NCBI RefSeq assembly: GCF_019703515.2
Contig: NC_059372.1
Coordinates: 21,899,931-21,963,930, forward strand
Source of the DNA: Myxocyprinus asiaticus
Taxonomy: Eukaryota; Chordata; Actinopteri; Cypriniformes; Catostomidae
Direction of reading: 5' to 3'
Length of the DNA: 64,000 nt
Shown in pieces: positions 12,160-22,815 of this stretch. Numbering within the stretch: the first letter of the stretch is position 1; each line of letters starts with the position of its first letter. The translations under genes and the position numbers were made by a program. The notes below the pieces were generated by a model, which saw only the letters and a list, made by a program, of their open reading frames with translations, searched no databases and had not been told where the DNA came from.

Positions 12160-12650
12160 GTTCCACTGGACAGGTTGTTGGCAGCGGTGTCTTTGGTGAT
12201 TGAGTCCAGAGTCAGCTCGGCCATGCACAACGTCACTATTCCTGTGAAGTGCCCTAGGGGTCTGCTGTTTGTTCCTGAACCATTCCGAACACAAGTTCTG
12301 CAATGGGGGCATTTTTCCAACCTAGCCTGCCACCCAGGAGCTACCCATACCCAAGCGTTAGTTAAGCAATGGTTCTGGTGGCTGTCACTGGCACTGGACA
12401 CTCGGAAGTTCGTTTTGGCCTGTCCGGTTTGTGCTAGCAATAAGACTTTCAGTCGACCCCTGGCAGGGCTTCTCCAGCCACTGTCAGTCCCTTTGAGGCC
12501 CTGGTCCCATATTGCCATGGACTTTGTCACTGGTTTATGCCCATCAAATGGAAATACAGTCGTCCTGACTGTGGTGGACCGGTTCTCGAAGGTGGCTCAC
12601 TTTATTCTTTATTCTTTTGTATCCTGCCCTCATTGACAAGTTCCATCAAC
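12160..12650 (+). pseudogene. Ty3/gypsy integrase fragment
   Basis: From 12175 an open frame encodes the integrase N-terminal zinc-binding module (HFSNLACHPGATH followed by CPVCAS, an HHCC pattern) and the start of the catalytic core with HIAMDFVTGL (first Asp) and VVDRFSKVAHFI (second region). The remaining core with the final Glu and the C-terminal domain are missing: after SFVSCPH the sequence jumps to a short tail before the purine tract. The element therefore has an internal 3' deletion and cannot integrate on its own. Confidence 0.85.
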
Positions 12651-12689
12651 ATCATGGTGGACCTTCTGGAGATGCCAGGAGGCGTAGTT

Positions 12690-12709
12690 AAGGGGGGGGG
12701 GGGGGGTAC
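12690..12709 (+). promoter_or_regulatory. Polypurine tract
   Basis: AAGG followed by a run of about 15 G residues lies immediately before the TG of the LTR. In LTR retroelements this is the primer site for plus-strand DNA synthesis. Confidence 0.75.
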
Positions 12710-13217
12710 TGTCCCAGTGGGTCTGTTTGGTTTTTCCTGTGTGTCTGTGTGTTTTCCTTGCCGCGCTGCCGGCGTGATTAGTGTTTCCATGGGAGCACGT
12801 GTGAGCAGCTCACCTGTTTTCAATTCCCTCTCCCTTTATATTCTCCCTCATGAGTCACGTTAGTCACCAGATTGTTCAGTGTTTTTCTGTCGATGCAGTC
12901 TTGCCTCTCTGTCTGTTTCTGTTTGAGCTCTCACACAGTTTTGCTCCTGGTTTGGATTATTACCTGTTGGACATTCCCGTTTATGGACTATTTACTCACC
13001 TTTGTGGATTACAGCTTCTCATTCACCATTTGCCATTCCTCTCATCCTTCTCCTCTGCCTGGGTGTCTTCAAGTTGCCATCTCTCCTTACAGTCCACTCC
13101 AGAGATTCCATTCTGCAGTCTGTGCCATTTCCATCATTGACTGTCATATAATCAATAAATACTGAAATTTGATTCCCTCTGCATTTGAGTCCTACTCTGC
13201 TTCTACACGACATGACA
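12710..13217 (+). mobile_element. 3' LTR of the gypsy element
   Basis: About 508 bp, starting TGTCCCAGTGGGTC after the purine tract and ending ACACGACATGACA. It contains a TATA-like TTTATATTC near 12835 and an AATAAA at 13153. There is no second LTR in the window to confirm its ends. Confidence 0.75.
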
Positions 13218-13956
13218 AAAATGACCAAATTGCCTTGAAACTTAAGCAATGAAGCAAGCTTGGTAGAGTATTAGTAGGGAGCTTATGTTTTGACCAGCAG
13301 AAAGAGAACTGAACTTATGAATAAAATGACGATTTGAGAATAGATTTGATTGAGATAAAGCCCCATTGTATAGAAGGCTTCGATGTCCTATCACAAATGA
13401 AAGACTATTGGTGCTAACCCATACAAATTAAAATCTCTGTGCCATAATGATGAAAGAATACCTCAATTGAACAACACATGTAAATTATTGTGATAAAATA
13501 GCACCCCCTTGTTTAATTTGATTATTTCTTGAATTTGATCAGCAAAATGCGTTTGAGCTGTAATAGAAATTTAATGATCAATACCCACCACTAGGTGTCA
13601 GAGGCATGATATGGTACTTCTCTTTTAAGAGAGCGAGTGCACGAGTCCTCCATGAGAACTATTGCTTAAGCTTCCATTTCTTTTGTGGCAGGATCCTGAC
13701 ACCCATGTCTTGTCTCTTGTGTTTGTTGAGCACATGGCTTCTGTTTTGGTTCTCTGGCCATGTGCTCTCCTTTCAGTTCCTGGGGTGCTTCTCAATCTAC
13801 TCATGTCGCTCGAACAAAAAACAGCTTCTATTATACTCAAACTGTATCAACACATCAATGGAAATCTGAAATAATTATAGATAACAACTCCTATTACCTT
13901 GCATGTGTAATGCTGCTTTTCCTGCTGTCCTTTTGATTGTTTGGTGTTTTTTGCTC
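13218..13956. other. Unassigned DNA inside the composite insertion
   Basis: No domain was recognised. The stretch 13680-13800 (GCAGGATCCTGACACCCATG) has the pyrimidine-rich look of LTR DNA but no boundary can be set. Confidence 0.4.
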
Positions 13957-15791
13957 TTAAAGGAATATTCCATGTTCAATACAAGTTAAGCTCAGTTGAC
14001 AGCATTTGTGGTATAATACTGATTACCACAAAAATGTATTTTGAACCTTTAAAAAAAGCACAAATCCAGGTTCCAGTGAGGCACTTACAATGGAATTGAA
14101 TGGAGCCAATCCGTAAACATCAAAATACTCACCAGCTGCGTTTACATGGACCCTGGTATTCCATTTGTGATAGGACTAGAAGCTCAGTCCAAATAAAAAA
14201 GTCTCATGTAACCATGTCAATTGGATTAAATTGGCCACATCCAATTTAAATTTAATTTGGATTGTAAGGGGTGGTGTAAACCTTTTCCAATCCATTTGCC
14301 ATGTAAAAACTTGATCGGATTGCTTTGTGAAACTGGGATGATCTGCGCATGTACAGTACTGATGCAGTAATGGCATCATGACATTTCACACACGACACAC
14401 TTTCATCACAGTGGCCATATTTGTGACCATCAGCGTAAAGAAGCAACAGTGGTGAATGGAGAAACACCTGTGAAATGACATCAGTAAAAGCATCCAAAAG
14501 TTGCTTTTGATCCACGCCAAGTGCCAGGAAAAGTGTGTACATGTCTGAAGCCAGATTTGACTTTCCTGGACATTTAAATATATATATATATTTTTTCACG
14601 ATTTATCTCTGTACACCGGCCAGTCTGACAGGTGATCGGTGAGCACACACACCCAGCAGAATATCACTGAAAACATCTCTCATTCAGGAGTAACAAATGT
14701 TTGTGTTGTTTTCTGGTCTGATTCAGTCACTATATTACTAAACGTCTGTGATTATCCTGCCTATATGAAAGTAGCATCTGCTTTTAGCTCATAAAGAGAA
14801 CACAGAAAGCAACCGAGGTGAACAAACCTATGCAAATTATTAATAATTACTATTGTGTTTTATTTATGTGTCATGCATATGTTGTCTCTTTTGTAGCGTA
14901 GTTAATTAAAAAATATCCATCATTTTCCATATCAAATTGCTGTGTAAATATTACTATTTTTACATTGTAATCTGGTGGCGTGAATAAATTCTGTGCTTCA
15001 AAATCTTGTGTTGTTTAATGACTAATGTTAGTATACTGTTTAGCCTACAATTAAATATATACTGTATAGTGACATTATAGTGCTTTTTATACAATATGTT
15101 ACAATCGTCACACATCTTACATGGGCGTGGTATTATAAATTTAAGTGTTTAATCGCTTCTGTCCCACTTAATCACTGGTTGACTTGGTGATTTTGGCTCT
15201 GGTAAGTAAACAGCAGTATCACTTTATTAAGCTTTATAAATAGAAACAAAAGTTTTGCTGACTTTTGTCGCATCTCACAGTGCAGCACACAGAAGGTATG
15301 TGGAGTTTTGGTCATATACTGTACAGTATATGGCAGTGAGGTCATATAATGATATCACATGAAAATTATAGCCACAAGTGTTAACATGATTTTAGTGTGA
15401 TAAAATCACTTTCTAACCTTTTCTGTGCAAAGCTATATGCAGTTTTACAACTTCGCTGCCATGACGGTGTAATGTCAAAAAACCCCAAAACCTTAAAATG
15501 ACTGTAAAAATGATTTTAACAACTGTACAGCTCAAATAATACATGAGTTTTAACAGAAGAATGAATGTAAGTGCTTTTATAAAATTGCAAGCTTCACATT
15601 GCTGCCTTTAAACCCTCCGAAAATTGCCCACATTTACTTACATTGTAAATGCCACACTGTAACCTCAATTTTTGTTTTTTTTTAAATGAAAAGGAGGGGC
15701 AGGTCAAAATTTATTTTTGTGATAATCAACATTATGCCACAAGTTCTGTCGATTGAGCTTAAAATGTACTGAACCTGGAATATTCCTTTAA
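13957..15791. mobile_element. TTAA-flanked DNA element with inner insertion
   Basis: Termini TTAAAGGAATATTCCATGTT and the reverse complement CTGGAATATTCCTTTAA, with further inverted matching (AAGTTAAGCTCA against TGAGCTTAAAATG). The flanks 13961-14130 and about 15350-15780 look like one element. The middle (about 14131-15350, starting AGCTGCGTTTACATGGACC) looks like a separate insertion without a clear target duplication. A (TA)n run sits at 14578-14590 and a 20-bp palindrome around 15313-15332. No coding capacity. Confidence 0.7.
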
Positions 15792-16090
15792 GTAATATTA
15801 CTCACTTGAGCATCAATGATTATTAAATTGCACCATATGAAGGCAAACTGCTTTATTAAAAAAAACTAGATATACTTAGGATATAGGCATTATGTGTCCT
15901 ATCTGCTTAAAAAAAAAACAAAAAAAAAAACAGCATTTCTAAATGCAATTTAATTAATTATTCATATTATAATGATGAACATGCCAGAGTTTGGGCTACA
16001 TTTAAAACGTCATGTGAACAAGGTTACAAAAAAATCCGATTTGAGCAGGAAATCAGATCTGGGTCCCATTCAGCTGTGGTGTGAGTGTAG
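15792..16090. repeat. Fragment of another dispersed element
   Basis: Between the TTAA element and the LTR-like end. The words AAATCCGATTTGAGCAGGAA and TTCAGCTGTGGTGTGAGTGT are familiar from fish DNA-transposon ends. Two A-runs lie near 15908-15930. No partner end was found. Confidence 0.4.
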
Positions 16091-16342
16091 CCTAGGTGTT
16101 CTGTCAGTCGGTTCCTGTTCCTGAGCCTCACTTCTGATCTCCTGCTGGTCTTGTTGCAGCTCGTCTGGCTCTGGATCATGCGACCTATAATGCCCCCCCT
16201 CTCCAGCCCTGCCAGTCTGCTCGCCTTCCTGTCCTGGTGTTTTCGTGCTCTTCGGGGAACTTTGAGTTAGTCGTTTTTGCTTTATAAATAAACCTTTGTT
16301 GATCTCTATGATTGAGTTCTCGGCCCTTCTCTAACCCTGACA
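16091..16342 (+). mobile_element. LTR-like end
   Basis: A pyrimidine-rich stretch with AATAAA at 16285-16290 in TTTATAAATAAACC, followed 50 bp later by the terminus TCTAACCCTGACA. This is the usual R-U5 organisation of an LTR in plus orientation. The start (perhaps TGTCAGTCGG near 16103) is uncertain. Its last base abuts the GATAT duplication. Confidence 0.5.
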
Positions 16343-16677
16343 GATATTGGAACTTCTATTGCAAGGTCAGTGAGGTCAAACACTAACATTGGGTGATATA
16401 GACTAGGTTGCAATCGGTGTTCCAAGTTACCCAAAAGATGTTCAGAAGGGTTCAAGTCTCGGCTTTGTGCTGGCCAGTCAAGTTCTTCCACATCTTAATG
16501 GACCTTGATTTGTGCACAGGATCATTTTCACACTGGAACAGAAAAGACACACCCCACCCAATTTTTATCTAAGGAGATTGCATGGCTTTCATGCACCTGT
16601 TTTATGCACCTGTTAGTAATAAAATAGCCAAACCTGTTTATTAGAACAGGGATGTCCACATATTTTTGGCCACTGTG
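16343..16677. mobile_element. Right part of the split Tc1 element
   Basis: Starts GATATTGGAACTTC, continuing the sequence interrupted at 10064, and ends with the inverted terminus GGATGTCCACATATTTTTGG then CCACTGTG. The words GGCCAGTCAAGTTCTTCCAC and TTGGGTGATA are antisense transposase sequence (for example DWPAQSRDLNPSE on the minus strand at about 16440-16480, the Glu motif region of DD34E transposases). Heavily decayed. Confidence 0.7.
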
Positions 16678-17041
16678 TCGTTATGATTTAAATCTCTGAA
16701 GGTTAATTAGTAGAGGCTAATTCAGCCAAAATTCCTTGCAGCTTCCTAAGTCAATGATGCCAAAGTCACCTGCGCAAACAGTGGCAATGTAAAGTACCAG
16801 CACTCCAGAGATGACAATGACACAGAGCCTTGAATTAATTCAACATCCCCAGCTTGGGGTGCTGGAGATGCCATGCCATGTTTGAGTCAAATAGGTAAAG
16901 GGTTTTATCATGCACTCTAAAATGTATCCCTCACATCGCCTCAAGTGGTGTAAGTTTGAGACAGGGACATTAATAACAAAGAAAATATGGAGGGAGAGTG
17001 AAGCTCACGGTTGATTTTTGCTTTTGCCTGTCATGGTTGTG
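16678..17041. other. Unassigned DNA
   Basis: No gene or repeat boundary was recognised. Confidence 0.4.
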
Positions 17042-17521
17042 TTAAAGGAATAGGTCACCCAAAAATGAAAATTTTCTCATTATTTACTCACCCTCATGCC
17101 ATCCCAGATGTGTATAATTTTCTTTCTTCTGCAGAACACAAACAAAGATTTGTATAAAAATATCTCAGCTCTGTAGGTCCATACAATGCAAGTGAATGAG
17201 TGCCAAATTTTGACACTCCTAAAAGCCATATGACCCCAGTGGTTTAATCCATATCTTCAGAAGTGATTTGATAATTTTGGGTGAGAAACAGATCAATATT
17301 TAAGTACATTTCTGCTAGAAATTCTTCTCCCTGCCCAGCAGCGTTTGCATGAAGAATGTGAATCACCAAAAACATAAGAAGAAGAATGTGAAAGTTAAAG
17401 TGGAGGTTGACTGAATGGGGTGAAGAATTTATAGTGAAAAATGACTTAAATATTGATCTGTTTCTCACCCATACCTGTCATATTGCTTCTGAAGACATTG
17501 ATTTAACCACTGGATTACTTA
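17042..17521. mobile_element. TTAA MITE, left part (split)
   Basis: TTAAAGGAATAGGTCACCC start; the interior matches 39703-40150 closely in order and content, including the AAGAAGAATGTGAA repeat. The sequence stops at GGATTACTTA and resumes at 19361. It was interrupted by the 1.84-kb element. Confidence 0.85.
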
Positions 17522-19360
17522 TGTAGGGCTTTACTGGTTGTTTAGATCAGTGTTACTATCAGAAATAATCAATCATTATTTCTTTAGTTATTAATTAATA
17601 TTTAAATGAATTAATTGAATCTAACTCATTAAAACCTCATATGGGGCTCCAGTAAATGTAGTGCGCTACGTTTAGGAGCGGGTTTGGTTATTAGCAATAA
17701 GTGATAATTATCAAAGACAATTATTAATTATTAAAATCAAGAGAACATTGATTAGCTTTTTTTAATCCTTTAAATCAACAATTATCAAAGATAATCGTTA
17801 ATTGTTAACATCGATGAAACATTAATTAAAATTAACACTAGCTTATTGATCATTCAAATTCAACAATCATCAAAGATAATTATCAATTATCAAAAATCAA
17901 CAGAATATTAATAAGGATTAACATTGACGGAGCACCACCCTGGAATCAGGGACTAATAACCAGATAGTATAACAGTCTCAATATTGGATTGTTTACTTAG
18001 GAAAATCGACATCCGAAGAATATCAATTTTCGGGAAAAAAACAATGAATGAAGGCTTGAATCCGAGCACTGACATCCCGTCAGCATGACACAGGTGTATG
18101 CAAAACAAACCAAAACACTTCTCTTTGTAATATAAACAAAGTTTATTTATGCAGTAATATCAATTAATAATTAATACAATGCAGTCAATAAACTTCCGAC
18201 TTACAACTACAAACTAAACAGTGATATGATTAGATATGGAAATCAAAATAATCCTATAACACATGAGGGTGTGTGTGTTTGTGAGGGGTCACGTGTGTGT
18301 GTGTGTGTATGGTTAGTACGAGAGAGAGAGAGAGAATTGAGTGAAGGCCCTAAAGCCGATTTTGCGATCGTGGGAGAGAAAGCAGCTATTAGTTTATCGC
18401 TCAGAGATGCGGTGGATGGCTCGTAAAAAGTCATGCGTTCTTTGATTCTTTAATGGATAAACTCAGTTTGCCAGTCTCACCCGCAATTGCGGAAATGCAC
18501 AACAGCCCACTGTGGTTGGACCACAATACAACAAATCTCATTTGTGATAATTAATACCCTGAGTATTAATAATGAGCGGACATGGCGGTCCGTAAACTGT
18601 ACAAGCAAAAACCTTGAAACACAAGAATAACACACTATAATATTCTATCTCTGCCCAGACATAAACCTCTTACTTGAATCATATGAGGATGTAGAATGTG
18701 TGTTCATCCGTCCTTTAACTCCGACCCGGTTCCTTGAGGCTCTGGTGATGACGGGAGGCCGTTTCCTCACTCTGTCGGCGGGCGAACGGCTGTTTATTCT
18801 CGGCGGGCTGGCAGAGAAATCAGAAATGTCGACTTGATTGAAGATGGAAGAGGAATCTTTAATCTCTTCACTTCTGTAGGCAAACGGATGAAGATGCAGA
18901 TTGCTCAGCGGTCTCCTTCGGATCCGTTAGTGTTTGGTTGAACACAGAGTAATCTCAACTCGTCCAGCGAGATGGAGATTGTATGGCCACAGTTTCAAGT
19001 CGGACGTTACTTCCTTGTGCCACGAGGTTGCACCTGAGAGCAGCGATGAGCTGCATCTATACACTGTGAACAAAGTTGCTGGAAGCAAATCCCGGAAGCA
19101 TTTCAGAGGTATTTCTACTCCTGATGATGTCATGGTTTGAGGGACGTTCTGTTGTGTGCTTCATCCAATAGGAGTTGAGAGTTCGATCCTTTAGTGAGCA
19201 AGGCTTCATGGGATTTGTAGTCTGTTTTGGACTCCCTTTGTTTGATTTTGGCACAGTTTTTATCAGTAAGATTTACGACTTGGTATGTGGGGGCTGAGTT
19301 AGGTTTTATGACTGTGTAAGGCCTGCCTTTGTCTTCTATCTGAATACATGAGGCCCAACA
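17522..19360. mobile_element. 1.84-kb TGT...ACA element, copy 1
   Basis: Begins TGTAGGGCTTTACTGG and ends ATGAGGCCCAACA. It sits in a TTAA MITE with a 4-bp duplication CTTA (17518-17521 and 19361-19364); removing it and one CTTA restores a 19-base stretch equal in length to the same site in the MITE at 39703. A second, inverted copy is at 31756-33590. The ends could be those of a long solo LTR; they also form an imperfect inverted repeat (TGTAGGGCTTTA against TGTTGGGCCTCA, 9 of 12), so a DNA transposon with 4-bp duplications such as Ginger is possible. It has no recognisable protein domain. A TG/GA microsatellite lies at 18268-18333. Confidence 0.8.
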
Positions 19361-19565
19361 CTTATATGCAGACCTATGTGTTATTTAGAGCTTCACAATG
19401 TTGGCACCCATTCACTTGCATTGTATCAACCAAAAGACCTGAGATATTATTCTAAAAATCTTCATTTGTGTTCTGCTGAAGAAAGAAAGTCATACACATA
19501 CGGGATGGCATAAGGGTGAATAAATTATTAAAGAATTTTCATTTTTAGGTGAACTATTGCTTTAA
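19361..19565. mobile_element. TTAA MITE, right part (split)
   Basis: Continues the MITE begun at 17042 (ATTCACTTGCATTGTAT, GAAAGAAAGTCATACACAT) and ends GGTGAACTATTGCTTTAA. Matches 40165-40328. Confidence 0.85.
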
Positions 19566-19989
19566 CAAATAAGGCAACTCACACTGAGGCAAAGAGTGAA
19601 GTCAGCTAATATTATCCCATAGAAAACAATGTGATCATCATTCTTGCATGGAAATTAAGATAAGATGTGAGCCTACATTTCTGCCTTTGGCCAACTGAAT
19701 GTGATAAAAGTAAAAATATTTATTGAAAGTACACTGAAAAACTACTGTAACCTAAATAATGTGCTTTATGTGGTTCTAAATTAATTGGTTTGGCTGAAGT
19801 AAAAAAAAAATTTATTTAACATTAGGTTACACAAACAATTTTTTTTTAAGGGTTAGATCAAGTTGAAATAGCTCCGTAAGGTAACAATAAACCTAAAAAT
19901 GTGCTTCATAAATACATTCATAAATTAACTGTTTTTAAACAACTCAAAAATATTATTAAACATCACTGAATCAACTAGAACACATTAGG

Positions 19990-20025
<36 letters not shown>

Positions 20026-20068
20026 CACACAGAAACACAAAAAGTCTCGCTTATGTAATCTTGGTTCA
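19566..20068. repeat. Dispersed AT-rich repeat and (CA)n run
   Basis: At about 19740-19990 are words shared, in the same orientation, with 27300-27480 (GGTTACACAAACAATTTT, GAAATAGCTCCGTAAGGTAA) and inverted at 3777-3935. A (CA)n microsatellite occupies about 19993-20022. No gene. Confidence 0.6.
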
Positions 20069-20215
20069 ATGAGACGAAGGGAACAGGACATTGCGTGCTA
20101 ACGCATATGGGGAGTTATCCTTCCACATGACCAAGTTGAAACCTCTCTACAATAATGCTAATTTCTAATATTGGCGATGGTGTTTGAGCCCCGCCCTTTT
20201 AAGCATGAAGCTGTC
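20069..20215. repeat. DIRS left inverted terminal repeat
   Basis: Contains GAGACGAAGGGAACAGG, GCGTGCTAACGCATATGGGG and TAATATTGGCGATGGTGTTT, the inverse of 26330-26475 with scattered mismatches. Confidence 0.8.
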
Positions 20216-20669
20216 CGCTATAAATGCAGGTGCACAAACAGAATTCCTCAGAATTTTCTGACTGAGGGATAAGGAGCGCATCGCTCGCACCTCAGAAGAA
20301 CTCTGAGTCTTGTAGTGCGGCCAGCTTTCACAATGACTCGTTCCCTTCGTCTCAGGGAACTGAGGTTATGCACCTAACCGAGACATTCCCTTACGACTCA
20401 GTACACTTGACATTGCGAGCTAATGCATATGGGGAACAGAATCCCATCATGCCGCACTACACGACATAACTTTCCAGAGAGGAAACATGATACCGCAGTC
20501 CCGCGGGACGGCGACCGACATGAGTATGCCGCAAGTGAGTAACCCTCATGTTGGGACAGGAGGGGAGCACTCAGAATTAATTTAGTCATATAGTATGAAT
20601 TAACCCCTTCACAAACCCAGTCGGGAAGGGAGTTTTTTATAATGAAAGTGCTTGTGACTTTATGGTAAA

Positions 20670-21620
20670 TTACAACGGCCTGATGCAGGTGGTTGTGTAA
20701 AATGATGGGGAGCCCATACTTAAGGGGAGGGGCATAAGTATATGTTTGGCAAAAAAATTGCAAGCGCTCTGAACAGAGAGGACTTGTAAAGAGAGAGATG
20801 ATACATCTAGGTTGTAAAACCTTGCGAATGTGTTTTGAGAAAACCATCCTGCTGCAAAACATATGTCTTGTAAAGACACACTGTTCGTCCATGCCCATGA
20901 GAAGGCCATACCTCTAGTTGAGTGTGCTTTAACACCAATTGGGCAGATCTTACCCTGCAACTCGTAAGCAAGGGCAATTGCATCAACGATCCAGTGAGAA
21001 AGTCTTTGCTTTGAGATGGACATTCCTTTTGTGTGTCCTCCATAGCACACAAAAAGCTGATCAGACAGTCTGAACTGGTGGGTGTGCTCAACGTATGCAT
21101 GTAGCACCCGCAAAGGGCATAACAAATGCAAGGATTGTTCCTCATCCAAATTAAATGGAGGAGGGAAGAAAGCTTGAAGGTGGACCACCAGCGCTCTGAA
21201 GGGCATGGTTAGAACCTTAGGCATATAGACTTTTCTGGGTTTGACAGTGGCTTTTGAAAGACCGGGGCAACTTCCAGACATGAATTGTCAATTGATAGTG
21301 CATGTAAGTCACCGACCCGTTTTACTGAGGCCAGAGCCAGCAGTAATGCGGTCTTAGTGGAGAGCATGTGCAAATCGACAGAGTCCAAAGGCTTGAAGGG
21401 GGCCCTGTGAGCGCTTTTAGGACCAAAGTAAGGTCCCAAGTCGGAACTGTAGCTGGCTGTGGTGGATTTAATCATCTTGTTCCTCTAAGGAACTTTATGA
21501 TTAAATCATGCTTGCCTATAGTGGCGCAGGCTTCAGGTGCGTGATATGCAGATATAGTTGCCACATAAACTTTGAGCATTGACGGTGTAAGCCTGCGACA
21601 ATTTGGAACAACCTCTATCA
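20670..21620 (-). pseudogene. DIRS tyrosine recombinase, frameshifted
   Basis: Three minus-strand frames join in order: about 21620-21472 (LKVYVATISAY, HDLIIKFLRG, the N-terminal core-binding part), 21475-21209 (LSTKTALLLALASVKRVGDL, with the first catalytic Arg region), and 21281-20670 (LCPLRVLHAYVEHTHQFR, DQLFVCYGGHTKG, then KAHSTRGMAFSWA with the H-x-x-R pair, and NTFARFYNLDV with the nucleophile Tyr). All four catalytic landmarks can be seen, but at least two frameshifts separate them. A live enzyme would cut and rejoin DNA to integrate the element's circular DNA. Confidence 0.85.
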
Positions 21621-21639
21621 CATTTTCACGAGGAGATTG

Positions 21640-21986
21640 TGTATTTCTGCTCGTAAAACTGGCGCGTCTTCGGATGAGTCCGTGGAAGACAGAACGCTGT
21701 TGAAATTGGGTGCCCGGCATGCAAATTGGATCATATATCCATGTTCGATCATTTTTAGCACCCAATCTAAAATACCTGTAAGGGTATAACGGGACAGAGG
21801 GCAATTTGGTTTGTTCATTGTATGATATAATGCGCCGCTCACCAGTGGGAAGCAGTTGTGCACAATATGTGGGCTTTGAAGAGGAAAAGAGCTCTTTATT
21901 GAGAATGTGTGAGTGTCTCGTGCATGTGTAGCGAATGCTGTATTCTTTTTTGCATTTATTGCATTCATACAAATGTGACACACAGA
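21640..21986 (-). pseudogene. N-terminal part of DIRS pol
   Basis: The minus frame gives IEHGYMIQFACRAPNFNSV and DAPVLRAEIHNLLVKM, which I recognise as the segment just before the reverse transcriptase in fish DIRS pol. It then jumps straight to the tyrosine recombinase N-terminus; the RT and RNase H domains are gone. It is cut on the other side by the hAT insertion at 21987. Confidence 0.7.
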
Positions 21987-22377
21987 CAGGGTTGGGAGGG
22001 TTACTTTTTAAATGTATTCCAATACAGATTACAGAATACATGCTGTAAAATGTAATTTGTAATGTATTCCGATTACTCAAGGTCAGTAACGTATTCTAAA
22101 TACTTTGGATTACTTCTTCAGCACTGGTAAATTTTTTCACTTGTTTTGACTATAAAAACTCTGCCAGTAAAGTAAGACAAAATACACATGTTAAAAATAC
22201 ATTCTCTGAAAAACCTAAATATCTTTTGCAGTGTTGTTTCTAAAACAAGATCAATGAAATTGATCTTGTTTTAAGGATTTTTAGATATTTTTACAGGAAA
22301 ACAATACAAAAATTATTATCAAGAATAAAAGTTTTGCCCTAATATCAAAGGTCTTACTAGAAAAAAAAGAAATTATG

Positions 22378-22804
22378 TGTAACGTTGCGCTGGTGCTGGC
22401 AATGACAAAGGCGATGACGATGGAGTGAAGAACCCAAGTGCAATTTTATTAACAAAAGTGAGATCCAATAACCCTAACTATAAACATGAACTAAACAAAA
22501 CATAAACATGAACTTGACTGTACTTGACTTGACTTAACATGACAACGTTACCAAACATAATACCTGACAAAGGACAATGGAAAACACGAGGGCTTAAATA
22601 CATGGACAAGGGGTAAAACAATGACGAGGGAACCAATGAACAGACAGAACTGATAACAAGATAACGATACAATAATCAATGAAAACAAGACACATGAACC
22701 TGAAGGGAAACAGGAATCACATGACTAGGGAACCAGATGAAACAGGAAATAAACTTACAAAATAAAAGACATGAAATACATGAAAAAAAAGAATAAACAA
22801 GACA
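22378..22804 (-). repeat. 3' LTR (complete)
   Basis: 427 bp with TG...CA ends. Minus-strand reading has TATTTAAGCCC near 22600-22590 and AATAAA near 22450-22445, in the order expected for promoter and polyadenylation signals. Confidence 0.88.
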
Positions 22805-22815
22805 TAACCCCCCCA

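Larger units (their letters stand above)
10065..16342. mobile_element. 6.28-kb composite insertion flanked by GATAT
   Basis: Both junctions carry GATAT (10060-10064 and 16343-16347), and deleting 10065-16342 plus one GATAT joins the two Tc1 halves without loss. The right edge ends CTAACCCTGACA, an LTR-like terminus; the left edge (CCTCAGGATCC) does not begin with TG. The block contains a truncated gypsy element (about 10800-13217), a TTAA element (13957-15791) and the LTR-like end. It may be one retroelement with later insertions inside it and a changed left end, or an older array. Confidence 0.55.

Noticed and set aside
12063..12530. 155-codon minus-strand ORF
   Set aside because: It is antisense to the gypsy integrase fragment, which has clear zinc-finger and catalytic motifs on the plus strand.
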